A stretch of DNA of 64,000 nucleotides from Thecaphora thlaspeos. Its lineage: Eukaryota; Basidiomycota; Ustilaginomycetes; Urocystidales; Glomosporiaceae. Positions within the stretch are counted from its first letter, which is position 1, and each line of letters begins with the position of its first letter. The notes below the pieces were generated by a model. The model was not told where the DNA came from and did no database searches. It saw only the letters and a program-made list of their open reading frames with translations. The stretch lies in assembly GCA_900291925.1 (NCBI GenBank), contig UWYS01000015.1, forward strand, positions 434,001-498,000, read 5' to 3'. Positions 50,361 through 60,547 of this stretch are shown here, in pieces. Position numbers and translations under genes: made by a program.

Positions 50361-51378
50361 ATGTCGACCCCCTGGCTCGTTCGCTCTTCGATGCGGAGGT
50401 CGCTGAGATCCTTCATCTCTGGAACAGCTTCGACATCCGCTTCCGCCTCTACCTCGACATCCCCGGCTTCCGCTCCTACATTTTGTCGCACTCGCCAGCT
50501 CCACACGGTCCCGCCTACACCCGCGCTTCTTGATCGCGGCTGCTCACCCTTCCTATCGGACCAGACGGTAGCCCAGATCTCCCAGGGGTGGCAGGGCGGC
50601 CTCTTGAAGTTGCTCAACCAGGAAGTCAGGGATACTGAATACGCTACCGCCAGCATCGTCGAAACCGTCGTCGGCCTATCGCAGAACCGTGAAAAGATCC
50701 TCGCTTTCAATTACGCCTCGCAGGCTCTCAACAACAGTTTCTTCCTATCGAGCATTGTACGTACCATTCAGACGGCTTTTACGCTTTGCATGACCTGGAG
50801 ACGTCGTCTAATCTTTACCCTCACGAACTCTGCGGTCCGATTCCGCTCAATTACAGGCCCCGCAAGACCGCCTCCGCCACACTACGCCTTTGCCGAAGCT
50901 CGCCGCGGCCATCTCCAAGTCCTTCAACAGCTACCCTGAAATGTGCCTCGCCTTTTCTTCGGCGGCATTTGGAATGTCGGGGAGCGGCTGGGTCTGGCTC
51001 GTAACGGACGAACAGGGGAGCCTCGGCGTCGTCCCCACCTACGGAGCCGGCACGGTCATCGTCCAGAGCCGCGTGCAGCATGGCAAGCACTTCTCGCTCC
51101 CCAGCATCAACGACGGCACGGGCGGCGCGGCGGCTACCGAGGAGAGCAGGATCCGCCCAGGGCGACCTGCCACTCTCGGCGGAACTGTTTTCAACGGGAT
51201 CGACCAAAAGGTCGGCCCGGGGCTTTACCCTCTTCTCAACATCAGCGTGCACGAGCACGCCTGGTTCAACGACTACGGCATCATGGGCAAGGAGGAGTAC
51301 CTCACACGATTCTGGAACTGCGTCAACTGGGACAAGGTCGAAGAACGTCTGGGGGCCTACGTGCGAGAGAAGCAATAG
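50361..51378 (+). CDS. SOD-fold mitochondrial small-subunit ribosomal protein (mS42/mS43-like)
   Basis: Two exons, 50361-50756 and 50857-51378, joined in phase 0; about 305 residues. The Ser/Arg/Thr-rich N-terminus (MSTPWLVRSSMRRSLRSF) is a likely mitochondrial targeting sequence. The rest follows the Fe/Mn superoxide dismutase fold: AFNYASQALNNSFFLSSI, LPKLAAAISKSFNSYPEM, SGWVWLVTDEQG, then LLNISVHEHAWFNDYGIMGKEEYLTRFWNCVNWDKVEERL. Where active enzymes have metal ligands (His in the first motif, Asp in DVWEHAYY), this protein has Asn and Ser, so it should not bind the metal. Yeast Rsm26 (mS42) and Mrp1 (mS43) are such SOD-derived ribosomal proteins, and I infer this is one of them. I cannot decide which from the sequence alone. 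Confidence 0.85.
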
Positions 51379-52832
51379 GGCGATGCCGACCGTCGTCGTT
51401 GGTGTCAGCGTCTTCTTGCCCCATCCATAGCACCTGCTATTCGGGGTGTCTCGCCGGACGCTGGCGTTGCGCTGGCACGATAGAGGTATCATGCCTGAGC
51501 GCCGCCTTGCAGAGCTGTAGCGAAGTTGCGTGCAATGCCCGTTCACCCATCACAACGTCATCTCCTGTCTGCGGCCCGAGACCCGGTCGGTTGGTATGCA
51601 GCAGCGCCAATCGCCGACCTTGCGTGCACCACGGTTCTATGAAGAGAAGGGGCGTTTGCAAGGATCAAGAGCCGGGCAGCGTGAGCTAGGCTACGACACA
51701 GGGATGGCTGTCGAGCCTCAGGGACGAGTTCAGGATGCTTCGAGCAAGGCGCGAAGCAAGCACAGACCAGTCGATGGTCTGTAGAGGGATCCCGAACGAC
51801 GACCTCGAGCGCCCGGACCTTCTGGCATCGAGCCTTGGCCGCTGGCTATGGCGGGACTCAGTGCTCTAGGACCAAGGACCAAGGACCACTTTCCTCAATG
51901 CGCGATGCGAGGCAGGGCGCATAGCTAGAGTCTAGTAGCAAGGAGCTCGCTGCGGCTCGATGCGCTCGCGACATTTGTGTCATGTTCTGGATGGCAAGGC
52001 GCAAAAGCAACACAGGCAGACGCGTGATGTGGCGGCTCTTGATCGCCTCGGTCGCTGCTGGGCCATGTTGGCGCGGAGGCATGCGCCGCGTGGCGTGCGG
52101 CTTCTCCTATCGCCGACACGAGAAGGTACAGAGGTACTTATTCTTGACTGCTACTACCACTATCCTGTAGGTACGGGAGACCACACCGATGCTGGTAGGA
52201 GCGAAAGCATGCGAGGAGCGGTCGGGCCTGTTTGTGACGCGGGAAGAGACAGACAGGGAGAGTGTAGCAACTAGACCCCGTGACTAGGTGAGAGATCAGG
52301 CGGCGCCAGGTGTCGGTGCGCACGCACCAACTGCGGTTGCAAATTGGGCTGAGCTTGCATCATTTTTTTGGGGTCGCTGTCGCTGTCGCTGCCCCCTTGC
52401 TCCCCCTTGCTCCCTCGCCCCCTTGCTCCCTCGCCCTCTCGCCCTCCTCAGCCTTGACTTTTTTTTTTTCGCCACCTCTTTTCGCCCTGAGCGCGTCTTT
52501 CCTTGTCCCCCTCTTCACCCTCCCTTCCCCTCTCTTGGCCTTGAGACCGCTTCCGCCGCGACGGTGACTCCTCGACAGAGACGCCGCCTGCCTCTGGCAC
52601 CCGCTATGTCGAGCGTCGCTGCTCTCTGATCCATCCTAGCCCAACGGCCATCGTTGACGCCTCGGCGCATCACTGCCGTTGCACCCACGCGCCACACTAC
52701 CGCTGCGTCCTTGTCGGCATCATCTGTCATTGTGCGCTGCCTTCTAACAGTCACCTGCCTCGGCTCTCCGCCCTCTGGCACCCTCTGGCTTCCTCTTCCC
52801 CTGGGACGCTCGGACGATAGGAGCCTGCCGCG
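51379..52832. other. Intergenic region, no gene recognised
   Basis: About 1.45 kb. Visible: an AGGACCA triplet repeat near 51868-51888 and a CTGTCGCTGTCGCTG / CCCCCTTGCTCC run near 52375-52445. Otherwise it is promoter-like pyrimidine-rich sequence before 52833. Confidence 0.4.
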
Positions 52833-55716
52833 ATGGTGGAGAGAAAGACTCAGTCACAGCACTTGTCGGCCGGCCACCGTGGCCATCTGGCCCGGACTCC
52901 ATCTCCCTTGGCACGCGGTGGCTTAGGATCGGCTATGGGGCCAGCGCGGCGCCAGACGGCACACGGATTACAGGAGGCGAGCGGTGCCACCCCCAACTTT
53001 GAGCTCCCGTCAGACTGCATGTTTGCAAGCGTCGGTCCTCGGGCGGCACCAGCACGCACAGAGGAGGCTTTCTCGCCTTTCTTCGACTCGAGATCCACAT
53101 CCGTCCCGCCTCTGGCACTCGACGGTGCAGTCTCGCTCTCGGAGCGACGCCAAAAGGCCGCCTCTCGCAACTTGCCGCCCATAGACACGCTTCAGCGGGC
53201 AAGCGCCGCAGGTTCAAAGAGGCGGAGCCTCTTCGCAGAGACCGAGAAGCGACCCGCCAGCCCTCAGTAAGTCGAACCGGAGAGACGACGGCCTGCGAGG
53301 TTCTGCACCGTAACGTGCCGCATGCTGACGCTCTCGGCCCTATCTTGCCTCGCTACACGACAGCATAGCCTCGACGACGCCTACAAGCGCCAGTCATCAC
53401 TACACCGCTAGAGGCGCCCTCCACAGGATCGCCTCGCCGCACGAGGACGTCGGGGGAGAGAGCTTCACAATAGACCAGGCGGTGATGTCGCGGAGAAGCT
53501 CCACAAAGACTCCTCCGGCTCGGCAGGCCAGCTTCGGCCGCGTCGCGACCGACCCGGCGCACTCAAACATCGAAGCCGTCGCCGGACGCTCGTCGCCTGC
53601 CGTCCATGCAAAGATTTCGGATCGGGACAGCATCAGCGACGACGAAGCCGGCAAAGGACATGGGAAGAAGGCTGCAGGCCGTTTCACGCCCAGCTTCTAC
53701 CGCAGCCGAAACGACGGCTTCAGCGCGTTCCCTCGCGACAAGACGCAGAGCGTCTCCTTGCACAACGACGAGCGGCATCCGGTCATGTTTGCGGAGCCGG
53801 AAGAGATGGGTAACGTCGCGTTGCGAGCGTCGCTCTCCGAATCTCGACGAGCGACGCCCGCCGCTTACCGGCCCCGCCCCGGGACGCCTCGCAAACGTGG
53901 CAGTGGAGGCCAACACGGCCATGCCGATAGCAGCGCCGACGTCGTGCTCCCTTCGTCTCGATCGACCTCCCGCTCGATTCATATCGGCTCTCCGATCGTG
54001 GTCCCACAGGCCCGACGCGGAGCGATCCGCCTTGGACCCAGAAGACGCCGGCGCGTGTCGCGCGCATCAAGACCGAACCTCAGTTTGAAACAGCGCTGCT
54101 ACCTGCTGTATGCAACCGCATCAAGCTTTGTAGGGCTGCTAGCTAATCCGGTTGAGGCCGGACATAGGCTACGGAAGTGGCTGGTCGACACTAGGATCTA
54201 CTGGGACGACGCCTTCCGAGATCCCTTGACTGGCGCGCGATGCTGGCGTCCCGCGTGGCTGCAGGCCTATGTCCCCTTGCTCGTCTGGCTCGTGATCAGT
54301 CTCTCCAGCACTGCCATCGTCATCACGTTCCACACCGAGGTCTTTACGGGCCTGGATCGCCTGGCTGCCTATCTGCAAGAGCTCGGTCTGCGTGGCAGGC
54401 TGCTGCTGGGGTCGCTGATCTTCATCACCACTTTTCGTGAGTGTTGGTCCCACGTCGACGCGGCCACCCTGCCATTTAATAGTGATGCTCTTCCCGCTCA
54501 CCCGCTGACTTCGCTTTTCCCTTTGCCTTTCCGTTACCCTTGCCCCTCTTGTCTCTCTGCAGCTCCGCTTCCCCTCTACTCCACGCTCATCATCCTGTGC
54601 GGCTTCTCGTTTGGCCTCTGGCAGGGCTTTGTCATCAGCTACATCTCTGCACTGTCCGGGGCCATCGTTGTCTTCCTGCTCAGCAGGTCCTTGCTGAAAG
54701 ACTGGATGGTCGGGCTGCTCGATCAGAGCGGTGGTCTGAAGAAGGTGAGTACGGCAGCCTCGACGGCCCCCGTGCGGCAAATGGCAGACCCGGTCCTGTA
54801 GCAGCCCATCGCTGACTCGTCATCCTTTTGTCGGCAGGTGGTGCGAGCAATCGAGAAGCAGCCGAAGCTTCTTTTTCTGGTCAGACTAGCGCCGTATCCG
54901 TACAACTTGATGAACACGCTACTGGCGAGCTCGCAGACGTTAACGCTGAAGACGTACACCATCTGTACCGCTCTCGCTCTCCCGAAGCTGCTGGTGCACA
55001 CGGGGCTGGGCACCTCGATCAAGGACTTCGCCGCTTATAACGGCGTCAAACACGCGGACGACGACAACGGCGGCGCGACGGCTTCACACTCTGCCGAGAC
55101 TGTGAAGCACATTGCAGGGTTTGTCGGCGTGGGGCTCTGCATCGGCATCTTCATCTACCTACTGCAGGTGGCTCGGAAAGCGGTAGATGAGCTGGACGAC
55201 GACGAGGGCGACGATGAAGGTGGCGACCGACATGGTCGTCCCCGCGCTGGAGAATCGGACGACCTCCTATCCGAAGACTCGGCCGACGACGACGACGACG
55301 ACGACGACGACGAAGACGACGAAGACGAGCCGGGCGATGGTCACCGTGGTTTAGGTGACGAAAGCGACGGGGTAGGAATGGACATGTGGGAGCGCTTCGG
55401 ACCGGGCAGTCAAGGCTTCAGGAATGGCTACGTGCCCATCGGCTCCGCCGAGGATAGGCTGCGAGAGCAAATGCGCCACTCAGTCGTCTCGTTTGATCGG
55501 TCATCCCACTCGATGGAAGACGCGGGCAGTAGCAGCGGTGGTGGCCCTTCTATCGATCTGGCCGAAAAGATCGCCGAAATGGAGGCGCACGCCGAAGGCA
55601 TGGGTTCAGAGGGCGGATCTGCCCGGAATGTGCCGGATTGGCTGCACAAAGCAGAGTCGCCGGCTAGGAGCGAGTTCTTCAAGCAGAGAGATGCTGCCCG
55701 CGAGGGCCCACGTTGA
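52833..55716 (+). CDS. VTT-domain (TVP38/DedA-like, SNARE-associated Golgi) membrane protein
   Basis: Four exons: 52833-53266, 53364-54436, 54563-54744, 54838-55716; about 855 residues, all joints in phase. The N-terminal 370 residues or so are Ser/Arg/Pro-rich and probably cytosolic. Hydrophobic segments follow: YVPLLVWLVISLSSTAIVI, LLLGSLIFITTF, then the conserved VTT core with LYSTLIILCGFSFGLWQGF, YISALSGAIVVFLLSRSLL, KLLFLVRLAPYPYNLMNTLLA and LPKLLVHTGLGTSIKDF; a last segment (GFVGVGLCIGIFIYLLQV) closes it. Known relatives (Tvp38, TMEM41B/VMP1, DedA) act as lipid scramblases or membrane-trafficking factors of Golgi and ER. The C-terminal tail has an Asp-rich run of about 20 residues and is unusually acidic. 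It is longer than yeast Tvp38 (about 340 residues) because of both extensions. Confidence 0.88.
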
Positions 55717-56065
55717 GCACAGATTCCCAGATCAGGGTCGGGAAGGACGGAGATGTATGTTCCTCGCAAGGACTCCGGTCAGAGCGGCCGAAGATTGCGC
55801 CCTCTGTAAATACTCACACATCAAGATACACAAAGCATACATGTTCACGTTACTGCTCGCTGTTCCGCTCTGGTCACATTTTGCTGGAAAGAACTGCCAA
55901 ATGGTGTCGAGTCACTTCGCTCGCCATGCCTGGCCAGCATCTTTTGCGTCCTGTACAGTCATGAGTGTCTGGCTCTTCACAAGGCGCCCTCCTCAGTCTT
56001 ACAATTGGTGCTTCGTTCTCTTCGGATCATCGTCGTCATCGCCGTCGTCACCCTCACGATACAAC
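55717..56065. other. Convergent intergenic region
   Basis: About 350 bases between the VTT-protein stop and the Hsp104 stop; relatively AT-rich 3' sequence, no gene. Confidence 0.4.
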
Positions 56066-58946
56066 TCAATCTAGAGGCTCGGCCTCGATTCGAGCTCCGC
56101 GATAGTCCTCATCGTCATCCATCTCCTCGTCTTCGTCCATGCCGTCGCCATCCGCTCTAGCGGGAGCCTCGTGGTTGGGATGGACGACAAGGCCGTTCCT
56201 GTACGGGTCGAAGGTGACGCGAACCACCTCGTCGTCCTTGCTGTTGATGCGGCCGCTAAGGATCAGGACCGAGAGCGGCGAGAGAAGCTCGTTTTGGATC
56301 GACCTGTTGAGCGGTCGCGCACCCATCGAGGGTGAGAAGCCAGTCGAGACGAGGAAGTCGCGCGCTCCATCGTCAAGCTCAACTCTGACCTTGCCGCCGT
56401 TGTTCCGGATCCTTTGCTCCACCTCGGCGATCCTGACGTCGACAATGGCCTTGACGTCTTTGCGGCTCAGTCGCTCGAACACTACGATCGCATCAATCCG
56501 GTTGACGAACTCGGTAGGCAGCGACGTCTTGATCGTGGTGAGGACCGCGTTCCTGGTCGCCTCGGTCATTGCCTCATCCTCGCCTTCGTTGATGTAGGAG
56601 GAGCCGAGATTCGACGTCATAATGATGATGGTGTTGCGGAATGATACCTGCCGACCCTGGCTGTCCTGGAGCCTGCCCTCATCGAGCACGCCGAGGAAGA
56701 GCTGGACGAACTCGCGGCTGGCCTTTTCGATCTCGTCGAGGAGCACGATACTGAATGGCTTGCGTCGAACCGCCTCGGTGAGGACGCCTCCCTCTTCGTG
56801 GCCGACGTAGCCGGGCGGGGCGCCGATGAGTCGCGCAATGCTGTGTTTCTCTGTGTTGCGAGAGGCAAAAGGAGGAAAGGTGGGAGAGGTAGGGTCAGCA
56901 TGCCGTCTTCAGAATGGAGGAGACAAAGAGACGGCGAAAGACGTCGCATCGTGAAGACCGTCTGTGCCACTTACCGGAGTATTCGCTGCAATCGATCCTG
57001 ATCATCGCATCGGGGCTGTCGAACATGCACTTGGCCAGGGTGCGGCTAAGCAGCGTCTTGCCGGAGCCGCTGGACCCCGCAAACATAAACGACGCGATGG
57101 GCCGATTAGCGTCGGCGAGACCGGAACGCGAGAGACGGATGGCTTGCGCGACGCTCTTGACGGCCTCCTGCTGACCGATGACCTCCTTGGCGAGCGTCTT
57201 TTCGAGCCTGAGGAGCTTGGTGCGTTCCGACTCGAGCATCCTTGAGACAGGGATGCCGGTCCAGCGCGAGACGATGCTGGCGATCGAGTCGGCGGTGACA
57301 GCGTTGCTGTCCGAGTCGTTGCCCTCCTCTTCACGCCTTCTCTCGGCGGCCTGGAGCGCCTGCAGCTTGTTTTCTAGGTCGGGCAGAGCGTAGAACTTCA
57401 GGTCGCTCGCCATGGCCAGGTCGTAGCGTCGTTCGGCCTCGGCGATCTTGGCCCGAACGTCCTCGATCTTGCGGCGCACCGAGTTGATCTCGTCGCCCTT
57501 TGCCTTCTGCGCCTCGTACGCTGCCTTGATCGGCGCCAGCTCATCGTTGATCGCCTGGATCTGCTTCTTGGTCTCCTCGAGCGACTGCTTGCTTGCGTCG
57601 TCCTTTTCGCGGCTCAAGGCATGGACGGCGATCTCGAGCTGCAGCCGCTTCCTCTCGAGCTTGTCGACTCCTTCGGGTACGGTCTCACGGGACACCCTGA
57701 CGTCAGCTGACGCCTCGTCTACAAGGTCAATCGCAGAATCAGGGAGTCGGCGGTCGGTGAGATACCGTTTGGCCAACTGCGCGGCCGATACGATGGCCGA
57801 GTCGAGAATGCGCACGCCATGATGAACTTCGTACTTGTCGCGGATGCCTCGGAGGATGGCGATGCAGTCCTCGACGGTGGGCTCCTGCACGAGGATCGTC
57901 TGGAAACGGCGCTCGAGGGCTGCATCTTTCTCGATGTGCTTGCGGAACTCGTTGGCAGTGGTGCAGCCGATGACGTGCAGCTTTCCGCGAGCCAGCATCG
58001 GCTTGAGGAGGTTGGCGGCGTCCATGCCCGAGTCGCTGCCCTGACCGGCCATAAGGAGGTGCATCTCGTCGATGAAGAGAATGCAGGGTGTGCCGTCGGC
58101 TGTCATCTTTTCGATGTCCGAGAGGACGGATTTGACTCGCTCCTCATATTCTCCCTTGTACTTGGCACCGGCCATCAGCGCGCCCATGTCGAGGCTGAGA
58201 ATCTTGCCGAGAAGGTTGGGCGGGACGTCGCGATCGACGACGCGCTGCGCGAGTCCCTCGACGATGGCCGTTTTGCCGACGCCGGGGCTGCCGATGAGGA
58301 CAACGTTGTTCTTTGTACGCCTGGAGAGCACCCTAACGGCTCGTCGGATTTCTTGATCACGTCCGATGACAGGGTCGAGCTGGCCTTCGCTTGCCAGTGC
58401 CGTTAGGTCGGTGCAGTACTTTCCGAGCGCATCGTAGCCCGCCTCGGCGCTCTTGCTGTCGATGTGGCGTCCGCCTCGAGACTGGGTGATGGCGGTCTTG
58501 ATAAGCTGTTCGTTGGCCAGTCCGGCCTCCTTGAGCGCCTGCCTGATGCCGGGGTCCTCGATGAGGGCAAGAAGAATATGGTCCTGAGCGATGTAGGCGT
58601 CGCGCTGAGTGTCTCTCTGATGCTCGGCCTCCTTGAGCACCTTTGCCGCGGCCGACGAGAGCGTCATGTTGTCCGGCGGCGGCGACTGCTGTGGCAGCTT
58701 GCGGAGCGCCGTCCGCAGCCTTTCTTCGAAGAGCTTGGCATCGATGCCAGCCTTGGAGCAGATGCTCTTTAGCAGCGACTGTGACGCCTCGTTGGTGGAG
58801 GTGACGCCTTGCGAATTGTAGGAGTCGTCTGTAAGAAAGGCAAGGGCGACGTGCGGCGGCGCCACCTGAGCATGGGAGTGATCTTTGGCCAGCTGGACAG
58901 CGGCCGATACCGAGGCTTGTGCGCGGTCGGTGAACTCATAAGACAT
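56066..58946 (-). CDS. HSP104: Hsp104/ClpB disaggregase
   Basis: Two exons, 58946-56975 and 56850-56066, joined within a codon to give [23 protein letters not shown]; about 918 residues, against 908 in yeast. Order: N-terminal Clp repeat domain ([20 protein letters not shown]); first AAA+ module with Walker [14 protein letters not shown] (about residue 220) and Walker [11 protein letters not shown]; a coiled-coil middle domain (about 410-525, with repeated Glu/Lys/Gln helices); second AAA+ module with [15 protein letters not shown] (about 625), LLDEIEKA and the sensor [11 protein letters not shown]. The C-terminus is Asp/Glu-rich and ends EPLD, like the acidic tail by which yeast Hsp104 meets co-chaperones. 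As a hexamer with Hsp70 it pulls proteins out of aggregates and supports heat tolerance. Confidence 0.96.
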
Positions 58947-59835
58947 GGTGCGACTTTGCTCAGGGCCAGGCTGGGAGTGAGCGAAACTGCCTATACCGCT
59001 GCTGCGTGGTGTAAGCTACGTGCGGTGCGAGTGTACGATGTGTTCGCCAAGCTGTGCGTAAGTGTGTGTGCTGTGTGGTGGGACGCTGTGAATGCCGGAG
59101 ACGTCGGAGATGCTGGAGATGATGAGTAACTGAGAGGCAATAGAGTCGAGGGGGAATCTTGCGGTGCGATGTGTATCTGGGAAAGGTTGTGATGCGTGTG
59201 GAGGGCCACCACTACCAAGGTGGGAGTGGCTGCTGCTGGTATATATGTGTGAGGTGTGAAGAGGGAGGGAGGGTTAACTCGTCATCGCCGTTCCCTCGGC
59301 TTGCAGCGTCAGACGGCGGCCGGAATGCGCTCGAAGCTGCTCGATTCTTCCTGGACGTGCTCCACTTGGTTGAATCAAGACTCTCCGGCCCGCAGTCTCC
59401 GTGTTCCGAGAAGGCCGCTGTCATGGTTCGGATCCGAGGAGCCCCAGCCACATCGTCCCTCGCTTCACAGGCCACCCGGCCCACGTTCATGTGACTTGGC
59501 AAGTTCGGACAGCAGACCAGTCCATACGCACTATGCCGCGGGACGATGTTCGACCAGATCCTGAGACTGACACGCGGCAGCGTGCTTGCATGCAGGCACC
59601 TGCCTGCAACAAGCTGAAGGGTCCAAGCACGCCGCCCAGGAGTCGGCAACGCAGACCGTTGAATGCACACCGTTCGGTCAGGAGCGTGCGGGTTGTGCGA
59701 TGGATTCCCGGTCTGTCGGTTTTGGGTTGTGTGTGTGCAGTGTACAAAGGTGAGGTGCATGGTGTGTGTGCATGCGTGATCTCATTCACAGACCAAGAAG
59801 AGACATGGAGGATGCGGGGCGTGTAGCGGCGACGT
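58947..59835. other. Hsp104 promoter and eS25 3' region
   Basis: About 890 bases. As the Hsp104 promoter it should carry heat or stress sites. I see AGGGGG (about 59149) resembling a stress element, and scattered GAA/TTC motifs (CGAAGCTGCTCGATTCTTCC near 59331) but no perfect triple heat-shock element. No gene is supported. Confidence 0.35.
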
Positions 59836-60547
59836 TTACTCGTTCGAGGCACGGGCTGCCGTGGATGGCGGGAACAGTTATAGAAGTCTTGACTCAGCCA
59901 AACTGGTCCCACCTCGACGATGCCCCGAGGAGCAGCGCCCACATTCCAGAGAGCCATACACAAGGATGGGAGACACTCACTGTACACGAGCTGACCGTGG
60001 TGGTGGATGATCCTCTTGATCTGTCCCTCACGCTCGAGGTGCTGGATGGCAACGCGAGCGAGCGAGCCGTTGATCTTCATTCGGTCGATCAGGGTTGACT
60101 GCGAGATCATCTTGAAGGTAGGGACCTCCTTGAGGATCCGGTCGTACGTGGGTCGGTCAAGCACGACCATGTTTTGGGCCTGCAATGGGCAGTGCAATGA
60201 GTCGATCCAGAGAAGGACGTCAGAGGGCGATTTCACTACCAGCAAGATACCTTTTGATAACGCCTCTCCCGTCTGTATCGACCGAGCGTATCATGCAACC
60301 CCGATCGAAGCATCCTCCGAGGCCCATGTCTCTTTCACTAAGCAGACTTCCAGCGCAGCCCGTGGCGGTGGCATCCCTGCTTCTTTGCTATATCGAACCG
60401 ACGTGGTTGGTGGTATTCTCCGCAGAGCGACCAGAGAGGAAGGCGCGCGATGAGACCTACCTTGTCCTTAACCTTGCCCTTCGACCACTTCTTCTTCTTG
60501 CTCGACTTGGACGCCGCGGCGGCGATGGCAGCTTTCTTCGGCGGCAT
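59836..60547 (-). CDS. RPS25: 40S ribosomal protein eS25
   Basis: Three exons: 60547-60461, 60179-59981, 59855-59836; 101 residues, the normal length for eS25. The N-terminus is Lys/Ala-rich (MPPKKAAIAAAASKSSKKKK WSKGKVKDK). Exon 2 holds the winged-helix core: VVLDRPTYDRILKEVPTFKM, ISQSTLIDRMKINGSLARVA, IQHLEREGQIKRIIHHHGQLVY. The last exon has only 20 nt and supplies TRASNE and the stop. eS25 sits on the head of the small subunit and is needed for several IRES-type initiations. Small ribosomal genes in fungi commonly have several introns, and exon limits here follow phase and family sequence. The first intron (60460-60180) is large for this window. Confidence 0.93.

Noticed and set aside
58947..59500. 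Perfect heat-shock element for Hsp104
   Set aside because: Only scattered GAA/TTC motifs were seen; none forms three properly spaced inverted units.
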